Positions 20,787-23,136 of a stretch of DNA of 23,136 nt are shown here, piece after piece. The stretch comes from Hohaiivirga sp031547465 (lineage in GTDB: Bacteria > Pseudomonadota > Alphaproteobacteria > Rhizobiales > Beijerinckiaceae). Location of the stretch: the NCBI GenBank assembly GCA_031547465.1, contig JAVBRX010000111.1, positions 1 to 23,136 of the forward strand, written 5' to 3'. Position 1 is the first letter of the stretch. The number at the start of each line of letters is the position of its first letter. The position numbers and the translations under genes are program-made. A model generated the notes under the pieces. That model was not told where the DNA came from and ran no database searches. It saw only the letters and a list, made by a program, of their open reading frames with translations.

Positions 20787-21396
20787 CGGAATTTTCCTTT
20801 TTTGAAAACACATTGAAAGCGGTTCGAAGCCCGAGCACGGCGCGTTCGAAATCGAGCCGTGCCGCTTGTTCGCGCTCCGTCAGCCGGGCTTTTTGCAGGG
20901 CCTCTTCAGCATCGAGAAACCGGCGCAGCGCGGGCAGAAGGCAATCCGTCCGGCGATTCGAGGCCAGGTTCAAAACCGTTGCAGCGAGAAGGTGCGTATC
21001 GTCGGCAGCAACGCTGTAGACATCGCGGCGGCCCTGGACGATATCGGCGGCAAGCGCGACCGGATCGCTGTCTGTATGCCGTCTCAGGAACCGGGCAGCC
21101 GCGTCCGTATCGAGCGTCTGTGCAGCAAGCGCGATCTGTTCCATTGCTTCGCAAAATGCCGGACAGGCCGCGATCCGCCGGGCGGCGCAGGCGACGCCAT
21201 AGCGCACCGTCGCCGGGTCGCGCCCGCCGAGGACGCGACCGATATGCGAATACGAATGTCCGCTGCGCGATGAGAGATACATCGCCGCGTGGCGCGCCCG
21301 ACTAATGCTCCGATCCGTGAATGGCCCGGAAATCTCACGGTATGTCATGCCGAAATAGGCTCCCGCACATTCGGCAATCATGCGCACCGTCATCAT
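20764..21396 (-). CDS. Protein with DnaA domain IV-like DNA-binding region
   Basis: 210 residues. Residues about 10-75 (FGMTYREISGPFTDRSISRARHAAMYL, then YSHIGRVLGGRDPATVRYGV) match DnaA domain IV: the basic R-x-x-x-x-R-A-R-x-x-x-M-Y-L helix and the GGRDxxTV signature that reads DnaA boxes. No AAA+ ATPase domain is present, so it is not an initiator itself. The C-terminal 130 residues are helical with a charged coiled-coil (EALQKARLTEREQAARLDFERAV). GGAGG lies just upstream and ATGA couples it to the previous gene. It could bind DnaA boxes in host or phage DNA, as a regulator or competitor of DnaA; this is inference. Confidence 0.85.
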   Translation of the reverse strand: MMTVRMIAECAGAYFGMTYREISGPFTDRSISRARHAAMYLSSRSGHSYSHIGRVLGGRDPATVRYGVACAARRIAACPAFCEAMEQIALAAQTLDTDAAARFLRRHTDSDPVALAADIVQGRRDVYSVAADDTHLLAATVLNLASNRRTDCLLPALRRFLDAEEALQKARLTEREQAARLDFERAVLGLRTAFNVFSKKENSDVQNEQN

Positions 21397-21680
21397 ATCG
21401 AGACCTCCGAAACTGGAATCGGGCGCGCAACAATCGGGAACAGGATGACATTATGCGCCAGTCGGACGATGCTGCCGGCATGACGACGCTGGCGCTCTAG
21501 CGCCGCCTCCATATCCAGTTGCGCCTGGACGCAAGATTCCATCGCCTGAACCGGCTGGATCCAGCCCTCGATACAGGCACAGGTTTGCTGCACCGCCCTC
21601 GGGCTGAACTCCACGCCGTCCTGCTCAAATTTACGCAGGAACGTCACAAATTCCTGCAGCTGGTTCGAAACCCGCATCAT
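21393..21680 (-). CDS. Small helical early protein, unknown function
   Basis: 95 residues: MMRVSNQLQEFVTFLRKFEQDGVEFSPRAVQQTCACIEGWIQPVQAMESCVQAQLDMEAALERQRRHAGSIVRLAHNVI..., almost entirely helical with three Cys. GGAG lies 7 nt before the tandem ATGs, within the 3' end of the B gene; 3 nt separate it from the B stop. It is coupled by ATGA to the DnaA-like gene. No family recognised; a DnaA-like partner is one possibility from position. Confidence 0.75.
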   Translation of the reverse strand: MMRVSNQLQEFVTFLRKFEQDGVEFSPRAVQQTCACIEGWIQPVQAMESCVQAQLDMEAALERQRRHAGSIVRLAHNVILFPIVARPIPVSEVSI

Positions 21681-21683
21681 GGC

Positions 21684-22718
21684 TCAACTCCAATCCCCGG
21701 TGCCGCGCGCCGCCCAGGCCTGCCGGACATCGTCGGCGGTCAGTGTGCTTCCCGGACGTGAGGCAACGAGAATGGCGGCATATCGCAAGGTTTCTGCAAT
21801 CTGGCCGATAGCTCCCGGCTTATTACCTATCATCGTCAGCAGCTTACGAACGTCCGGATCGGTGAAATTCCAGGCATCAAGATAGGCCTTGATATCATCT
21901 GCTTGCGGCTTCAGGCGGCGCAGGCGTTTGCCGATGCGGCGATGGATCTGACCGCCGCCGTCGCCGACCGGCTGTTTCCCGAACCGGGAGTAGACGGCAT
22001 CGTTGCCGAGTAGTGCGATACCCGTGCGGTATTCATCGTAAAAATGGCGCAGCTGGTTGACGGCTTCATCGGAAAGGTTCTGCGCCTCGTCGATGATAAG
22101 CAGCGTCTTTTTGCCGTTACGTTTGAGTTTTTCGCCGATTGCCATGACAACGCGCGACGGGCGGCGCTCATCGATCCAGAGGTTTTGAGCGATCTCCCAA
22201 AGCATACCCGTAGGCGACGATGTTTTTGGGTGCATCACAACACGATAGACATGCGGTCGCTGGCTGGCGACGTGCCTGGCAACCGTGGTTTTCCCCATGC
22301 CGGACCCGAGCGTCGCCACGACGATTGCGGGCGCGTTCTGCGCATATATCAGCATCGACAGCAATTCCTTAGCTGTCGGCGTTTCAACAAAGTCAGGCTC
22401 TTCAAACGCTGCCTGCGCGGCTTCCGTTTCCTCACCTTCGCTCATGCCGTCCAGCCAGCCCTTGAGCCTGGCGGTCCATGGTGGGTAAACCCCTTTTGAG
22501 GTACCGTAGTACCACGGATTGAAGGTTCCGGCCTTGACCCCAGCGGCGATAGCGACCTTGTTCATCGACCAGCCGGTTTCCTGCATTTTTTGCGCGACGG
22601 CGGCGCGCACCGCGTCATAATCGCGGCGTTCGTCGTCAGTCATTTTATAAAGCGTACTCGGCCCCTTGCCCTGGTCGTCAAAGGTGTCATGGGCCTCTTG
22701 TGCAACGTGATCGTTCAT
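21684..22718 (-). CDS. B: Transposition target activator MuB-like AAA+ ATPase
   Basis: 344 residues. N-terminal helix-turn-helix (about 37-75, DAVRAAVAQKMQETGWSMNKVAIAAGVKAGTFNPW), then an AAA+ domain: Walker A GSGMGKTT (138-145), Walker B LLIIDEAQNL (206-215), and RHFYDEYRTGIALLGND with the sensor-1 Asn. The C-terminal part (PGAIGQIAETLRYAAILVASRPGSTLTADDVRQAW) is the MuB C-terminal domain-like region. MuB binds target DNA in ATP-dependent filaments, delivers it to the transposase and confers target immunity. AAGGAC lies about 8 nt before the ATG. Downstream of transposase A, as in Mu. Confidence 0.95.
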   Translation of the reverse strand: MNDHVAQEAHDTFDDQGKGPSTLYKMTDDERRDYDAVRAAVAQKMQETGWSMNKVAIAAGVKAGTFNPWYYGTSKGVYPPWTARLKGWLDGMSEGEETEAAQAAFEEPDFVETPTAKELLSMLIYAQNAPAIVVATLGSGMGKTTVARHVASQRPHVYRVVMHPKTSSPTGMLWEIAQNLWIDERRPSRVVMAIGEKLKRNGKKTLLIIDEAQNLSDEAVNQLRHFYDEYRTGIALLGNDAVYSRFGKQPVGDGGGQIHRRIGKRLRRLKPQADDIKAYLDAWNFTDPDVRKLLTMIGNKPGAIGQIAETLRYAAILVASRPGSTLTADDVRQAWAARGTGDWS

Positions 22719-22750
22719 GATTTAATGTCCTTGTTCAGTATTTGACTTGG

Positions 22751-22777
22751 CGGCGGCTCTCACAGGCCGCCGTTTTT
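22751..22777 (+). terminator. Plus-strand terminator-like hairpin over the transposase A stop codon
   Basis: On the plus strand CGGCGGC-TCTCACAG-GCCGCCG (7-bp G+C stem, 8-nt loop) is followed by TTTTT (22773-22777). It looks like an intrinsic terminator for transcription opposite to the genes. On the minus strand the hairpin is preceded, not followed, by the A/T run, and the stop codon of A lies in the loop. It may block antisense transcription, or act as an RNA structure between A and B. Confidence 0.55.
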
Positions 22778-23136
22778 CTTTGGCCGGAAGAACACAATCC
22801 GGTCGTTCTCGAGCAACTCAACGCCACGCATAAACGCTTCCGCTCCATCGTCGGGGCGGGGTGTTTCGATAGGTCCGCCATTGGCGACCATCCGCACAAT
22901 CTTTTTTTCCGGCAGAACCGGCGGTTCCTCGACACCTTGCGCTGCAAGGGCCGAGGCATAGGTTTCAATGGTCCAGGAGCCTTTGAGGCTTTCGGCATAT
23001 TTCTTCTGCGCCGCCTGATAGCCCCTGCGTCCGCGCTCATGGGCGCGCCCCGCATCCGTGGTCATGAAGCCGGCGGCGTGCTGGCAATCGGCGAAGCAAT
23101 GGAACGCCCCATCGAGCCGGTAGACGAACACGCCCG
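22760..23136 (-). CDS. A: Transposase A (MuA-like), C-terminal fragment
   Basis: The frame is open to the window edge, so only the last 125 codons are present. VFVYRLDGAFHCFADCQHAAGFMTTDAGRAHERGRRGYQAAQKKYAESL is the typical end of the MuA C-terminal region (the 'V.VY.LDG.FIC.A.C....GF......REH.R..RQ..R' beta-barrel/linker). The catalytic DDE domain is outside the window. The tail (PRPDDGAEAFMRGVELLENDRIVFFRPKKNGGL) is where MuA contacts MuB and ClpX. Together with B it identifies the element as a replicative transposing phage. Confidence 0.88.
   Translation of the reverse strand, partial: GVFVYRLDGAFHCFADCQHAAGFMTTDAGRAHERGRRGYQAAQKKYAESLKGSWTIETYASALAAQGVEEPPVLPEKKIVRMVANGGPIETPRPDDGAEAFMRGVELLENDRIVFFRPKKNGGL

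Noticed and set aside
1..23136. tRNA, rRNA, CRISPR array, insertion sequence or phage attachment end
   Set aside because: No cloverleaf, rRNA-like stretch, regularly spaced repeat, second transposase or terminal-type repeat could be seen; the phage ends lie outside the window.

Overview
The window is an interior slice of a Mu-like transposable prophage (Myoviridae-type, contractile tail). Every credible gene lies on the minus strand, so transcription runs from high to low coordinates. The slice begins inside the 3' end of the transposase A gene (23136) and ends inside the gpN/DNA-circularisation tail gene (1). Neither phage end (attL/attR) nor the c repressor is present, and no host gene is visible. 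G+C looks high (roughly 60 % by eye), with dense ATGA stop/start couplings. The style of the proteins (GH24 endolysin with a C-terminal membrane anchor, DnaA-domain-IV protein in the early region, short Rz/Rz1 pair) suggests an alphaproteobacterial host; that is inference.

Early region (23136 to about 18840): transposase A C-terminus, the AAA+ target-DNA activator B, a small helical unknown, a protein with a DnaA domain IV-like DNA-binding signature, Gam (double-strand-end binding), four small unknown ORFs (one of 24 codons with a strong ribosome binding site, overlapping its neighbours), GemA, and one more unknown. Middle region (18836 to 17460): an exported SNase-fold nuclease, an MT-A70-type adenine methyltransferase and a Mor/C-family transcription activator, all overlapping or closely spaced. 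Lysis cassette (17371 to 16146): endolysin, i-spanin and o-spanin. Packaging and head (16146 to 6746): DUF2730, gp26-like, small and large terminase, portal, gpF-like minor head protein, a small unknown, gpG-like morphogenesis protein, I-like protease with an internal scaffold start, a decoration-like protein, gpT major head protein and a FluMu-N protein. Connector and tail (6622 to 1): DUF1320, DUF1834, DUF2635, sheath, tube, tail assembly chaperone with a -1 frameshift, tape measure and gpN. The order matches Mu almost gene for gene.

Five things stand out. (1) The gpF-like minor head protein carries a C-terminal ADP-ribosyltransferase domain after a Pro/Ala-rich linker, with the R, S-x-S and E-x-E signature residues intact. 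It is a candidate effector carried in the capsid and delivered with the DNA. (2) The only two sizeable gaps in front of late-gene blocks (upstream of the endolysin and upstream of the protease) share a dyad-plus-AT block, TCTAAnnTTrGACwATAAACrCC. These are the same two positions where Mu has its C-dependent promoters Plys and PI, so this is probably the binding site of the Mor/C-like protein encoded here. (3) The tail chaperone gene has a canonical T TTT TTC slippery heptamer, a small hairpin 7 nt downstream, and a -1 frame that runs exactly to an ATGA overlap with the tape-measure start. (4) A strong internal ribosome binding site in the protease gene marks a nested scaffold protein. (5) A 16-bp tandem duplication sits precisely on the portal stop/gpF start junction yet leaves both genes intact.

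There is no stretch above 300 bases without a gene. No tRNA, rRNA, CRISPR array or insertion sequence was seen.
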